Assembly (NCBI GenBank): GCA_024235715.1
Contig: JACKLW010000013.1
Coordinates: 62,001-126,000 of the forward strand
Direction of reading: 5' to 3'
DNA: 64,000 bases
Source of the DNA: Accumulibacter sp.
Lineage (GTDB): Bacteria > Pseudomonadota > Gammaproteobacteria > Burkholderiales > Rhodocyclaceae
Part shown: one piece after another, positions 37,113 through 45,102 of the stretch
Layout: every line of letters begins with the position of its first letter
How positions within the stretch are numbered: the first letter of the stretch is position 1
Position numbers and translations under genes: made by a program
The notes under the pieces: model-generated
The model's input: only the letters and a program-made list of their open reading frames with translations
What the model was told of the DNA's origin: nothing
The model's database searches: none

Positions 37113-38330
37113 ATGACTGCTAGAGGCGGGCGTGCAAGGATCGGGCTGGCGCTTGCCGGCGGTGGTCCGGTCGGAGGGATCTACGAGGTCGGCGCCATGG
37201 CGGCGCTGGCCGAGGCGCTCGACGGCGTCGATTTCACCGCCTTCGACATCTACGTGGGCGTCAGCTCGGGCGCGTTGATTTCAGCTGCCGTCGCCAACGG
37301 GCTGGCGCCGGCGACGCTGGCCAGAATGCTCGTGGAGAACCATCGCAACGATGTCTTCGACACGGGCATGCTGTTGCGGCCGGCTTTTGGTGAGTACATG
37401 CGGCGCGCCATGTCGGTGCCGGTCCTTTTCTGGTCGTCGCTGCGGCAGTACCTCTCCGACCCCTGGCATTTGCGTCTGGTAGAGGCTTTCCAGGGCCTCA
37501 GCCATGCGATTCCAACGGGTGTCTTCAACAGCGCAGGAATTGATCAACTGCTCGGCAAGCTGTTTTCGACGGGCGGGCGAAGCAACGACTTTCGCCAGTT
37601 GAAGCACCAGCTTTTCCTGGTGGCGACCGATCTTGACACCGGGGAGTCGGTCGCGTTCGGCTCCCGGGGCCACGACGACGTGCCGATTTCCGTCGCCGTG
37701 CAGGCCAGCGCAGCTCTGCCGGGGCTGTTTCCGCCGGTGAAGATCGGTGAGCGCTATTTCGTGGACGGTGCCCTGATCAAGACCCTGCATGCTTCCGTTG
37801 CGCTGCACGAAGGCGCCGAGCTGGTGGTCTGTATCAACCCGCTGGTACCCTTCGATTCCCGCCTCGCGGCCAGGCGCCTGGCGCACGAGCAGCCGACCCG
37901 CGCACCAGCGCATCTGGTCGACGGAGGACTGCCGGTCGTTCTGTCGCAGACTTTTCGCGCCATTATCCATTCGCGGATGCGCACCGGTATGGATCGTTAT
38001 CGGCTCGAGTTCGAGGGTGCCGATGTGGTGCTGTTCGAACCGACACGCGACGATGCCGACATGTTCTTTACGAATGTCTTCAGCTATCGTGGCCGCAGCC
38101 GTCTCTGCGAGCATGCCTATCAACGTACACGCAAGGACCTCTATCAGCGCCGCCACGAACTGCAGCCCATTCTGGCGCGTCATGGCATCCATTTGAATCT
38201 TGGCGTGCTCAAGGACCACACACGCTCGTTGTTGTCGCGCAAGCGCCGTCCCGATCTGGCGAGCAGCGCCAGCGCTCTCGATGCGTCCCTGCGCGACCTG
38301 GAAGTCTGGCTGCAGGCGCAGAAAGCGTGA
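37113..38330 (+). CDS. Patatin-like phospholipase/lipase
   Basis: This 405-residue protein has the patatin signature: a glycine-rich oxyanion loop GGGPVGG (16-22), the nucleophile elbow GVSSG (49-53, Ser51) and the DGA catalytic aspartate motif (Asp218-Ala220). These form the Ser-Asp dyad of patatin lipases. There is no signal peptide, so it is probably cytoplasmic and might act on acyl esters or granule lipids. It is followed, 103 nt on, by a TetR gene on the same strand. The role in lipid turnover is inferred from neighbours (phasin, acyl reductase, wax synthase). Confidence 0.9.
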   Translation: MTARGGRARIGLALAGGGPVGGIYEVGAMAALAEALDGVDFTAFDIYVGVSSGALISAAVANGLAPATLARMLVENHRNDVFDTGMLLRPAFGEYMRRAMSVPVLFWSSLRQYLSDPWHLRLVEAFQGLSHAIPTGVFNSAGIDQLLGKLFSTGGRSNDFRQLKHQLFLVATDLDTGESVAFGSRGHDDVPISVAVQASAALPGLFPPVKIGERYFVDGALIKTLHASVALHEGAELVVCINPLVPFDSRLAARRLAHEQPTRAPAHLVDGGLPVVLSQTFRAIIHSRMRTGMDRYRLEFEGADVVLFEPTRDDADMFFTNVFSYRGRSRLCEHAYQRTRKDLYQRRHELQPILARHGIHLNLGVLKDHTRSLLSRKRRPDLASSASALDASLRDLEVWLQAQKA

Positions 38331-38433
38331 GTCAGTCGATCGGCAACGCGCGCATAGGCGAGTGGCATTCCCCGCACTCGCCAGCGGTGCTATGCTGACC
38401 ATCTTCGACAATCAGGATCGCGATGGGGGGCTG

Positions 38434-39081
38434 ATGGAAAAGAAGCCGAAGCGGCGAACCCGGGAGAGGATCGTCGAGACCAGCCTGCGGCTGTTCAATG
38501 ACTTTGGTGAGCCGAACGTGACGACGACGGTCATTGCCGACGAAATGAACATCAGTCCCGGCAACCTCTATTATCACTTTCACAACAAGGACGAGATCAT
38601 CGAGGAGATCTTCGTCGTTTTCGAGCGCGAGATCGAGGAAACGCTTGCCGCGCCGACGCGACGCCTGGCCGACGTCGAGGATATCTGGCTGTTTCTGCAT
38701 CTGCTCTTCGAGAAGATCTGGAAGTACCGTTTCTTTTACCGAGATTTGAACGATCTGCTGACCCGAAATCGCCTGCTCGAGATTCATTTCAAGCAGATCA
38801 TGGCGCACAAGGTGCACACGGCCACCGTTCTATGCGAGGGTCTGGTGTCGACCGGCGCCATGCGTGCCACTACCCTGGAGCTGCAAGCCCTGGCGACGAA
38901 CATGGCGGTGATCGCCAGCTACTGGCTGTCGTTCGAGTACGCCTGTGATCCACGTGGCAAGGTCGAGAGCGGCCGCATCGGACGCGGTGTGTATCAGGTG
39001 ATGGCGATGCTTTCACCATTTCTGCTTGATCAATCGAAACAGCTTCTGGAAAGACTGTCACGCGAGTACGTCAGGGCCTAG
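38434..39081 (+). CDS. TetR/AcrR-family transcriptional regulator
   Basis: This 215-residue protein has an N-terminal HTH (residues about 8-55) with 'RERIVETSLRLFNDFGEPNVT' and 'ADEMNISPGNLYYHFHNKDEI', the classic TetR pattern. A divergent helical ligand-binding domain follows. The start is ATG 38434 after GGGGGG; a 14-codon upstream extension from 38392 is possible. TetR members often sense acyl-CoA or other lipophilic ligands and control nearby lipid genes, so it could regulate this block. That is inference from position only. Confidence 0.88.
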   Translation: MEKKPKRRTRERIVETSLRLFNDFGEPNVTTTVIADEMNISPGNLYYHFHNKDEIIEEIFVVFEREIEETLAAPTRRLADVEDIWLFLHLLFEKIWKYRFFYRDLNDLLTRNRLLEIHFKQIMAHKVHTATVLCEGLVSTGAMRATTLELQALATNMAVIASYWLSFEYACDPRGKVESGRIGRGVYQVMAMLSPFLLDQSKQLLERLSREYVRA

Positions 39082-39122
39082 CAGCAGGCTGCCGGCAGGG
39101 GCTCACGAACTGGAGGAAGATC

Positions 39123-39896
39123 ATGGCCTGGAAATCGTTTCCCTTCCCCGAAAAGGCCTATGCCTATTCGGGTGCCGCGCTGCAAAAGCACTGGGCGCGC
39201 CTGCATCGCGGTGACTGCGAGCCGTTTCCCGCGGAACCGGAGGTCCAGGATGCCTGGCGCCGGTATCACGCCGGCGACTTCGAGGAAGCGGTCGAATCCG
39301 GGCTGGCCTGTGGCCTCGCGGGCTACAACGCGGCCAACAAGGCTGCCGCCATCTATGCCAATTACCTCGAGACCGACGATGAGCGCAAGTGCCTTCTGCT
39401 GATGGAGGTGGCCCGGCGCTGCGAGGAACAGCAGGAGAAGACGCCTGGCGACGCCAATTGCTGGTACCTGCACGCCTACGCCCTCGGCCGCTACAGCCAG
39501 AGCATATCGGTGGTCAAGGCACTGGCACAGGGCCTCGGCAGCAAGATCAAACAAAGCCTGACACAGGCTCTCGAGCTGGAACCCAGGCACGCCGACGCCC
39601 ATGTCGCGCTGGGGGCCTATCACGCCGAGGTGATCGACAAGGTGGGGGCGCTGGTCGGGGGAGTGACCTACGGCGCCAAGAAGAGCACCGGCAATGATCT
39701 CCTGGAAGCGGCTCTGAAACTCAATCCCGATTCTGCGATTGCCCGCATCGAGTATGCGAATGCCCTGGTGATGATGTTTGGCAAAGCGAGAATGAAGGAT
39801 GCCGAGCGCCTTTACGAGGAGGCTGCGAAGATTACGCCGATGGATGCGATGGAGCGCCTTGACGTCGAAGCGGCGCGCGCCGAACTGGCTGATTGA
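39123..39896 (+). CDS. Tetratricopeptide-repeat-like protein
   Basis: This 257-residue soluble helical protein has TPR-like motifs, including 'AGDFEEAVESGLACGLAGYNAANKA' (about 50-75), 'IKQSLTQALELEPRHADAHVALGAYH' (about 140-165) and 'LLEAALKLNPDSAIARIEYANALV' (about 190-215). GGAGGAAG precedes the ATG. It lies 41 nt after the TetR gene on the same strand and may be co-transcribed. Its last 65 nt overlap the end of the convergent wax ester synthase gene. A scaffolding role is typical of TPRs; the partner is unknown. Confidence 0.8.
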   Translation: MAWKSFPFPEKAYAYSGAALQKHWARLHRGDCEPFPAEPEVQDAWRRYHAGDFEEAVESGLACGLAGYNAANKAAAIYANYLETDDERKCLLLMEVARRCEEQQEKTPGDANCWYLHAYALGRYSQSISVVKALAQGLGSKIKQSLTQALELEPRHADAHVALGAYHAEVIDKVGALVGGVTYGAKKSTGNDLLEAALKLNPDSAIARIEYANALVMMFGKARMKDAERLYEEAAKITPMDAMERLDVEAARAELAD

Positions 39897-41364
39897 GACT
39901 TACTTCGACGGCTTCCGGGTCATCGAGCCTGTCGCCGGGTTCGAGGAGGACCAGCCAGAGGAGTTTTTCGAATTCGTCGGAGAATCGGTCGACGATGTTC
40001 TGCGGGTCGTCGACCATGCCCTTGTCGGTGATCACCCCGAGTTGTACGCGGTTGTTGTAGGAAAGGATGCTGACGCCCATGCCGATATCGCCGGTCTGCG
40101 GAACCCAGACCATCTGCTGGTCGATCCGCTGGCCGGCAAGATAGCGCGGCTGCTGCGGTCCCGGGACGTTGGTCATTACCGCCGTCGTCTTTCCGGCCAG
40201 CAGACGGAGCAGTTGTTCCTCGACGAAGCCTGGCGCCATGCCTGCGGCGCCGAGCAGGGCGTAGGTCAGCAGCGCCTGATGGGAACCCTTCAACGCGGCC
40301 ATCCGCGCGCGTGTCGCGTAGAGCCTGGCAAGTGGGTTCTCGATGCCGACCGGTAGCTCCAGTGCGACCAGACCGAAACGGTTGCCGAGATCGCCACTGT
40401 CGTTCGCTGCGCGCAGATTGACCGGGACCATGGCGCGTATCTCGGCGCCGTTCACCGCATCGCCTTTGGCCAGCAGGTAGCCGCGCAACGCGCCGGCTAC
40501 CGACGCCAGCAGGGTGTCGTTGACCGAGCAGCCGAGCGCCTTGCCGGCGGCCTTGATTTCTCTCAGCGAGAGCGGCTCGGACCAGGCGACGCGCTTGACC
40601 GTGCCCGGCTTGCCCTTGAAGCGTGTCGGGCTGTCGGCAGCCATCAGTACCAGTCTGCCGATCTCCCCGGCGATAGCGCCGGCAACGCGGGCATAATCCC
40701 TGATAGCCGTCGGCTTCTTGCGCAGCGCGAGGCATTGTCCGCTGAGATTGCCCGTGACCTTCAGCACGCTCTCGGTGACTTCGCTGAGCGGTTCAAGGAT
40801 CAAACGCCAGAAGAGGTCGTCCTGCTCGCTCATGTCGCGCGCTTCGCCGTGCCGATCGGCGATGGCGTCGGACGAGGTGTCACGGCCAGTATCTTGCCCG
40901 CTGTCGATCCTCTCATCGGTGAGCGTGTGGAGGACTCCGATGAGGGCGATGCCGTCGGCAATGGCGTGATGGATGCGGGCGACCAGGGCGGAGTTCCCGT
41001 CGGCAATCTCGACGAGATTGAACGCCCAGCGCGGCCGTGCCGGATTGAGAGGGGTGCTGGCCAATTCGGCGACGAACTTCTGCAGCTCGGACTTTCCGCC
41101 GGGAGATGGAAGCAGCGAGTGGCAAAGGTGGCGGTCGATATCGAAGTCGGCGTCGTCAATCCACCATGCACCCTCGGCGTCCTGCGTCGCGATCTGCCGG
41201 AAGCGCCGGTAACAAAGCAGACGATGGGCGATGGTACGCTTCAGGCGCTCGGCGTCGACGCGGCCGACGAAAGTCATGACGCCGACGATCTGCATCAGGT
41301 TCTCTGGCCGGTCCATGCGCAGCCACGCGGTATCGACGTGGGAAACCCTTTCGCGCGAAATCAT
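39832..41364 (-). CDS. Wax ester synthase/diacylglycerol acyltransferase (WS/DGAT)
   Basis: This 510-residue enzyme would join acyl-CoA to a fatty alcohol (wax ester) or diacylglycerol (triacylglycerol). Family motifs are clear: PLNPARPRWAF (105-115), the catalytic HHAIADG at 132-138 (HHxxxDG), and 'CSVNDTLLASVAGALRGYL', the C-terminal domain signature. The start MISRERVSHVD is preceded by GGGAG. It is divergent from the acyl-CoA-binding protein gene and converges on the TPR gene with a 65-nt overlap. Together with the acyl reductase it would complete an acyl-CoA to wax ester route. Confidence 0.92.
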   Translation of the reverse strand: MISRERVSHVDTAWLRMDRPENLMQIVGVMTFVGRVDAERLKRTIAHRLLCYRRFRQIATQDAEGAWWIDDADFDIDRHLCHSLLPSPGGKSELQKFVAELASTPLNPARPRWAFNLVEIADGNSALVARIHHAIADGIALIGVLHTLTDERIDSGQDTGRDTSSDAIADRHGEARDMSEQDDLFWRLILEPLSEVTESVLKVTGNLSGQCLALRKKPTAIRDYARVAGAIAGEIGRLVLMAADSPTRFKGKPGTVKRVAWSEPLSLREIKAAGKALGCSVNDTLLASVAGALRGYLLAKGDAVNGAEIRAMVPVNLRAANDSGDLGNRFGLVALELPVGIENPLARLYATRARMAALKGSHQALLTYALLGAAGMAPGFVEEQLLRLLAGKTTAVMTNVPGPQQPRYLAGQRIDQQMVWVPQTGDIGMGVSILSYNNRVQLGVITDKGMVDDPQNIVDRFSDEFEKLLWLVLLEPGDRLDDPEAVEVSLNQPVRRAPLRRQGAPSHPSA

Positions 41365-41442
41365 CGCCGCTGCTCCCGGATAGAATGGCGAAGCCATATA
41401 ATAACAAGCCATTTCATCGATTTATCGAGCGGAGAGCCTAGC

Positions 41443-41703
41443 GTGAGTGATTTGCAGACCCGGTTCGAGGCCGCTGTGGCCAGTTCCAAGACTTTGAGCG
41501 AGAGGCCGGACAACGCCTCCCTGCTGAAGCTCTATGCCCTCTACAAGCAGGCCACCGATGGCGACGTCACGGGCCGGCGGCCGGGCTTTACGGACATGGT
41601 CGGCCGCGCCAAGTACGATGCCTGGGCAGCGCTGAAAGGCACCGGGCCTGACGATGCCATGAGCAAGTACATCGCTCTGGTCGACCGCCTGCACGCGAGC
41701 TGA
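41443..41703 (+). CDS. Acyl-CoA-binding protein (ACBP)
   Basis: This 86-residue four-helix protein binds long-chain acyl-CoA in the cytoplasm. Family residues are visible: 'LLKLYALYKQATDGDV', 'RPGFTDMVGRAKYDAWAALKG' and the final 'AMSKYIALVDRL'. The GTG start at 41443 is preceded by GGAGAG. It is divergent from the WS/DGAT gene with a 78-nt gap, so the two probably share a control region. A role in delivering acyl-CoA to the synthase or reductase is inferred. Confidence 0.93.
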   Translation: MSDLQTRFEAAVASSKTLSERPDNASLLKLYALYKQATDGDVTGRRPGFTDMVGRAKYDAWAALKGTGPDDAMSKYIALVDRLHAS

Positions 41704-41724
41704 ACGCGGGTTTGGCCAGCAGTC

Positions 41725-42003
41725 TCAGGCTGGAAAGTTCTCGTCGAAGAAACGGTGCACTTCGCGCTCGATGCTTGGCTTGAGCGCGAAGAGGAGCAGG
41801 CCGAGGCTGATTTCCAGCGAGACCTCCCTGTTGTCGAGCGACAACTCGCCAGCAACGCCAGGCCGCTTGAAGCTCATGACGTCGCCGTCCCAGGCGTAAT
41901 CCAGGTCAAACTCCTCCTTCAGCTCGGCAGCCATGTGTTCCGCTGATTTTCGGGCCTGGGCCCGCGTTTTTCCGTGTTCGCGGCGAATGCTGATGTCGCT
42001 CAT
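41725..42003 (-). CDS. Polyhydroxyalkanoic acid system family protein
   Basis: This 92-residue protein resembles the small 'PHA granule region' family (TIGR02610 type). It begins MSDISIRREHGKTRAQARKSAE and continues with 'FDLDYAWDGDVMSFKRPGVAGEL' and a C-terminal 'SIEREVHRFFDENFP'. Members occur near PHA genes and are thought to be granule related, but no activity is known. The start was chosen to match the family's MxxIxIxRxH opening. It is the last gene of a minus-strand run after rsgA (19-nt gap). Confidence 0.85.
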   Translation of the reverse strand: MSDISIRREHGKTRAQARKSAEHMAAELKEEFDLDYAWDGDVMSFKRPGVAGELSLDNREVSLEISLGLLLFALKPSIEREVHRFFDENFPA

Positions 42004-42022
42004 CGTAATGTGTCCTGTGGGG

Positions 42023-42886
42023 TTAGCCGGTTTCGGCGCAAAGTGAGCGAAATGCCGCATAGCGGCGCGGGTCGATATCGCCGTGCCCGAGTGCGGCCTG
42101 TATGCAGCAGTCCGGTTCCCGGTCGTGCCGACAGTTGCGGAAGCGGCAGTGGCCGAGCAGCGGACGCAGTTCGAGAAAGGCGAGCGCCACCGCTTGCGGT
42201 GAAAGATGGTGCAGACCGAACTCGGTCAGACCGGGCGAATCGATGAGCGCCGCTTCCGCCCCGAGATGATAGAGCCGGGAATGGGTCGTCGTGTGCTTGC
42301 CGGTATTGAGTGCTGCCGAAATCTCGCGCGTTGCTGCTCCCGCCTCTGGAACGAGGGCGTTGATCAAAGTTGATTTGCCCATCCCGGACTGTCCGATCAG
42401 GAGGCTGAGATGATCGGCAAGGTGGGGCAGGAGCAGGGCACTGTCGTGCGTCGCGGAGAGTTCCAGAACGCGGTAGCCGAGCTTTTCATACTGTGCCAGT
42501 GGCGCGCGGGCGTTTGCCACGCGATCGCTCAGGTCGCACTTGTTGAGAACGATCAACACCTTTATGTCCTGACTCTCGGCAGCGACGATGCAGCGGGTGA
42601 TCAACTCGTCGGAATACGCGGGCTCGGTGGCAACGACGACAACCACCTGTGTGACGTTGGCGGCAATCAGCTTCTGTTTGAAGTGATCGGAGCGATAGAG
42701 CAGGGTTCGGCGCGCCTCGATCGAACTGATCACGCCCTGGGTGGCGCTGGTTTGCTCGACGATGACCTGGTCGCCGCAGGCCGCGTCACTCTTCTTGCCA
42801 CGCGGGAAGCATAGCAGCTTCGTGCCATCGGTTCTCTCAACCCGGTATTGCCGGCCGTAGGCTGCCACGACGGTGCCGTTGAACAT
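42023..42886 (-). CDS. rsgA: Small ribosomal subunit biogenesis GTPase RsgA
   Basis: This 287-residue, circularly permuted GTPase checks late 30S assembly. An OB-fold N-terminus is followed by G4 NKCD (115-118), then G1 GQSGMGKST (165-173) and G3 DSPG (216-219), the diagnostic permuted order. The C-terminus carries a Cys/His zinc site (GHCRFRNCRHDREPDC). The start ATG overlaps the stop of the pterin dehydratase gene by one base, indicating translational coupling. The length matches the family. Confidence 0.96.
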   Translation of the reverse strand: MFNGTVVAAYGRQYRVERTDGTKLLCFPRGKKSDAACGDQVIVEQTSATQGVISSIEARRTLLYRSDHFKQKLIAANVTQVVVVVATEPAYSDELITRCIVAAESQDIKVLIVLNKCDLSDRVANARAPLAQYEKLGYRVLELSATHDSALLLPHLADHLSLLIGQSGMGKSTLINALVPEAGAATREISAALNTGKHTTTHSRLYHLGAEAALIDSPGLTEFGLHHLSPQAVALAFLELRPLLGHCRFRNCRHDREPDCCIQAALGHGDIDPRRYAAFRSLCAETG

Positions 42887-43227
42887 CAGAATCCTGTCAG
42901 GGCCTCGATCTTGGCCGCGCAGGTGAAGTCGTTGCGCGAAAGGCCGCCAACATCATGTGTGCTGTAGCTGACCTTGACCCGGCCGTAGCCAACTGCCAGA
43001 TCAGGGTGGTGGTTCTCTCGCTCGGCGAGGCCGGCCACGGTGTTGACGAAGAGCAGTGTCGCGGGGTAACTGGAAAAGCAGAACTCCTTTTCCAGGATGC
43101 CCGTTGCACTGATCTGCCAGCCTGGCAGGCAGCTCAGCAGGCTGGCGGCCTGTATGGGGTCGATCAGGTGTTCGCTGCCGCGCAGGGGGCGGCAGTGTTC
43201 GCGGGCAAGTTCGTGTGCGGTGGTCAT
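42886..43227 (-). CDS. Pterin-4-alpha-carbinolamine dehydratase (PCD)
   Basis: This 113-residue enzyme recycles 4a-hydroxytetrahydrobiopterin after aromatic amino-acid hydroxylation. The signature 'LPGWQ' and the catalytic 'ENHHPDLAVGYGRVKVSYSTHD' block are present. It sits 26 nt after the M48 peptidase gene and overlaps rsgA by one base, so the three look like one operon. No phenylalanine hydroxylase gene is in the window, and the protein may instead serve a general pterin role. Confidence 0.93.
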   Translation of the reverse strand: MTTAHELAREHCRPLRGSEHLIDPIQAASLLSCLPGWQISATGILEKEFCFSSYPATLLFVNTVAGLAERENHHPDLAVGYGRVKVSYSTHDVGGLSRNDFTCAAKIEALTGF

Positions 43228-43253
43228 GGCTTTGGGGACCTCGGGCTGGCGGC

Positions 43254-44492
43254 CTACGCTTGCTGCAGGCGGGCAATGCGCAGCATTGCTGGTGGATGGG
43301 AATCGTAGAACAGCGAGTACAGCGGGTCGGGAGTGAGGGTGGCGGCGTTGTCTTCGTAGAGTTTCACCAGCGCGCTGACAAGATCGCCTGCCGAGGCGTT
43401 CTCGGCCGCGTAGCGGTCGGCCTCGAATTCGTCGCGGCGCGACACGAGGCTCAACAGCGGGGTCAGCAGGAACGTGAAGACTGGTCCGGCGAGGAAGAAC
43501 AGGAGCAATCCCAGTGCCGTATTCTGCGTCTCGACCCCCAGGCCGCTGAAGAACCAGCTGGCGTCGATCAACTGGCCGAGTACCGCAAGAAAGCAGAGGG
43601 ACATCGCGAAGAGCATGGCGATCCGTTTGAGCACGTGCCGATGTTTGAAATGGCCGAGTTCGTGCGCCAGTACGGCTTCCACTTCAAGGGGTTGCAAGCG
43701 GCCGAGCAGGGTGTCGAAGAAGACGATGCGTTTGCTCTTGCCAAAGCCGGTGAAGTAGGCGTTGCCGTGGTTCGAGCGCTTCGAGCCGTCCATCACGAAC
43801 AGGCCGGAGCTGGTAAACCCGCAGCGTGCCAGCAAGGCTTCAACACGTGCTCGCAACGGCGCGTCGTCGAGGGCAACGAACTTGTTGAACAGCGGCGCGA
43901 TCCAGGTCGGGTAGAGGAACAGGAGCAGCAGATTGAAGCCGCACCAGAAGAGCCACACGTAAAGCCACCACAGGCTGCCCATTCTCTGCATCAGCCAGAG
44001 TACGGCGAGCAGCACCGGCGTGCCTATGGCGACGCCAAGCGCCGCCTGCTTGAGCAGGTCGGCGACAAAGAGGGCCGCGGTCATGCGGTTGAAACCGAAC
44101 CGTTCCTCGATGACGAACTGTCGGTAGACCGCGAGCGGAAGATCGATGATGGCCGAAATCGCCAGGACACTGAAGATCAGGGCGACGCCGTAAGGCAGGC
44201 CGTCGAGGCGCGCCGCCCAGAACTCGTGCAGCACCTGCAAGCCGCCTCCGAGTGTCAGGGCAAGCAGAACCGCGATTTCGACGGCAAGTCCAATTCTGCT
44301 GAAGCGGGTGCGCGTCACCGTATAGTCGGCAGCCTTCTGATGCGCGGCAAGTTCCACGCGATCAGCGAAGCTCTCGGGTACGCGCGCACGGTGATCGATG
44401 ACATGCGAAATCTGGCGTCCCGCCAGCCAGAGACGCAAGGCGACCATCGCCGTCAAGGCGGCAAGAAAGGTGAGGGAGAAAGTATTCAGCAT
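43254..44492 (-). CDS. M48-family membrane zinc peptidase (Ste24-like)
   Basis: This 412-residue inner-membrane protease is of the CAAX prenyl protease 1/Ste24 type. There are several hydrophobic segments before and after the catalytic HELGH (277-281), with the third zinc ligand probably the Glu in '[14 protein letters not shown]' near 357. '[15 protein letters not shown]' is a conserved approach to the active site. The start [10 protein letters not shown] was chosen over an upstream methionine because it opens directly into the first membrane segment. In bacteria such enzymes take part in membrane-protein quality control. Confidence 0.92.
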   Translation of the reverse strand: MLNTFSLTFLAALTAMVALRLWLAGRQISHVIDHRARVPESFADRVELAAHQKAADYTVTRTRFSRIGLAVEIAVLLALTLGGGLQVLHEFWAARLDGLPYGVALIFSVLAISAIIDLPLAVYRQFVIEERFGFNRMTAALFVADLLKQAALGVAIGTPVLLAVLWLMQRMGSLWWLYVWLFWCGFNLLLLFLYPTWIAPLFNKFVALDDAPLRARVEALLARCGFTSSGLFVMDGSKRSNHGNAYFTGFGKSKRIVFFDTLLGRLQPLEVEAVLAHELGHFKHRHVLKRIAMLFAMSLCFLAVLGQLIDASWFFSGLGVETQNTALGLLLFFLAGPVFTFLLTPLLSLVSRRDEFEADRYAAENASAGDLVSALVKLYEDNAATLTPDPLYSLFYDSHPPAMLRIARLQQA

Positions 44493-44536
44493 ACGAGTGT
44501 GACACAATGGCCCCTTTACCGGTTCAGGCGGATTAT

Positions 44537-45082
44537 ATGGCACAGGACGCTAATCACCTCGTTTGGCTGGACATGGAAATGAGCGGTCTGGAGCCTGAAC
44601 GCGACCGCATCATCGAACTGGCGATGATCGTCACTGATGCTCAGTTGACGACGGTTGCCGAATCGCCGGTGTGGGTGGTGCACCAGGATGACGCATGTCT
44701 GGACGGCATGGACGAGTGGAATCGTAAGACACACGCTCGCTCGGGGCTGATCGATCGCGTCCGGGCGTCGCCGCTCGACGAGCCGGCCGTTGAAGCTGCG
44801 GCGCTGGCGTTCGTGCAGCAACACGTTCCGCAGGCTGCCAGCCCGCTATGCGGCAATTCCGTAGGCCAGGACCGCCGCTTCATGGTCAGATACATGCCGC
44901 AGTTCGAGGCCTGGTTCCACTACAGGAACCTCGACGTCAGCACGCTGAAGGAACTGTGTCGCCGCTGGAAACCGGAGGTGGCAAAAGGCTTTGTCAAGAA
45001 GGCGGATCACACGGCACTGGCTGATGTGCGTGAGTCGATCGAGGAACTGAGATACTACCGCGAGCATTTCATCCGGCTCTGA
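44537..45082 (+). CDS. orn: Oligoribonuclease
   Basis: This 181-residue DEDDh exonuclease degrades 2-5 nt RNAs and pGpG to mononucleotides. Exo I '[20 protein letters not shown]' (Asp12, Glu14), Exo II '[13 protein letters not shown]' and Exo III '[22 protein letters not shown]' are all present. The start MAQDANH is 44 nt from the divergent M48 gene start. The length and sequence match Orn closely. It is convergent with the glycosyltransferase gene. Confidence 0.96.
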   Translation: MAQDANHLVWLDMEMSGLEPERDRIIELAMIVTDAQLTTVAESPVWVVHQDDACLDGMDEWNRKTHARSGLIDRVRASPLDEPAVEAAALAFVQQHVPQAASPLCGNSVGQDRRFMVRYMPQFEAWFHYRNLDVSTLKELCRRWKPEVAKGFVKKADHTALADVRESIEELRYYREHFIRL

Positions 45083-45102
45083 GCATGCCGCTGCGTCGTG
45101 CT

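Noticed and set aside
43215-44582. A 455-codon plus-strand frame opposite the M48 peptidase
   Set aside because: The minus strand has a complete M48 protease with HELGH; the plus frame is Gln/Glu/Arg-rich shadow sequence.
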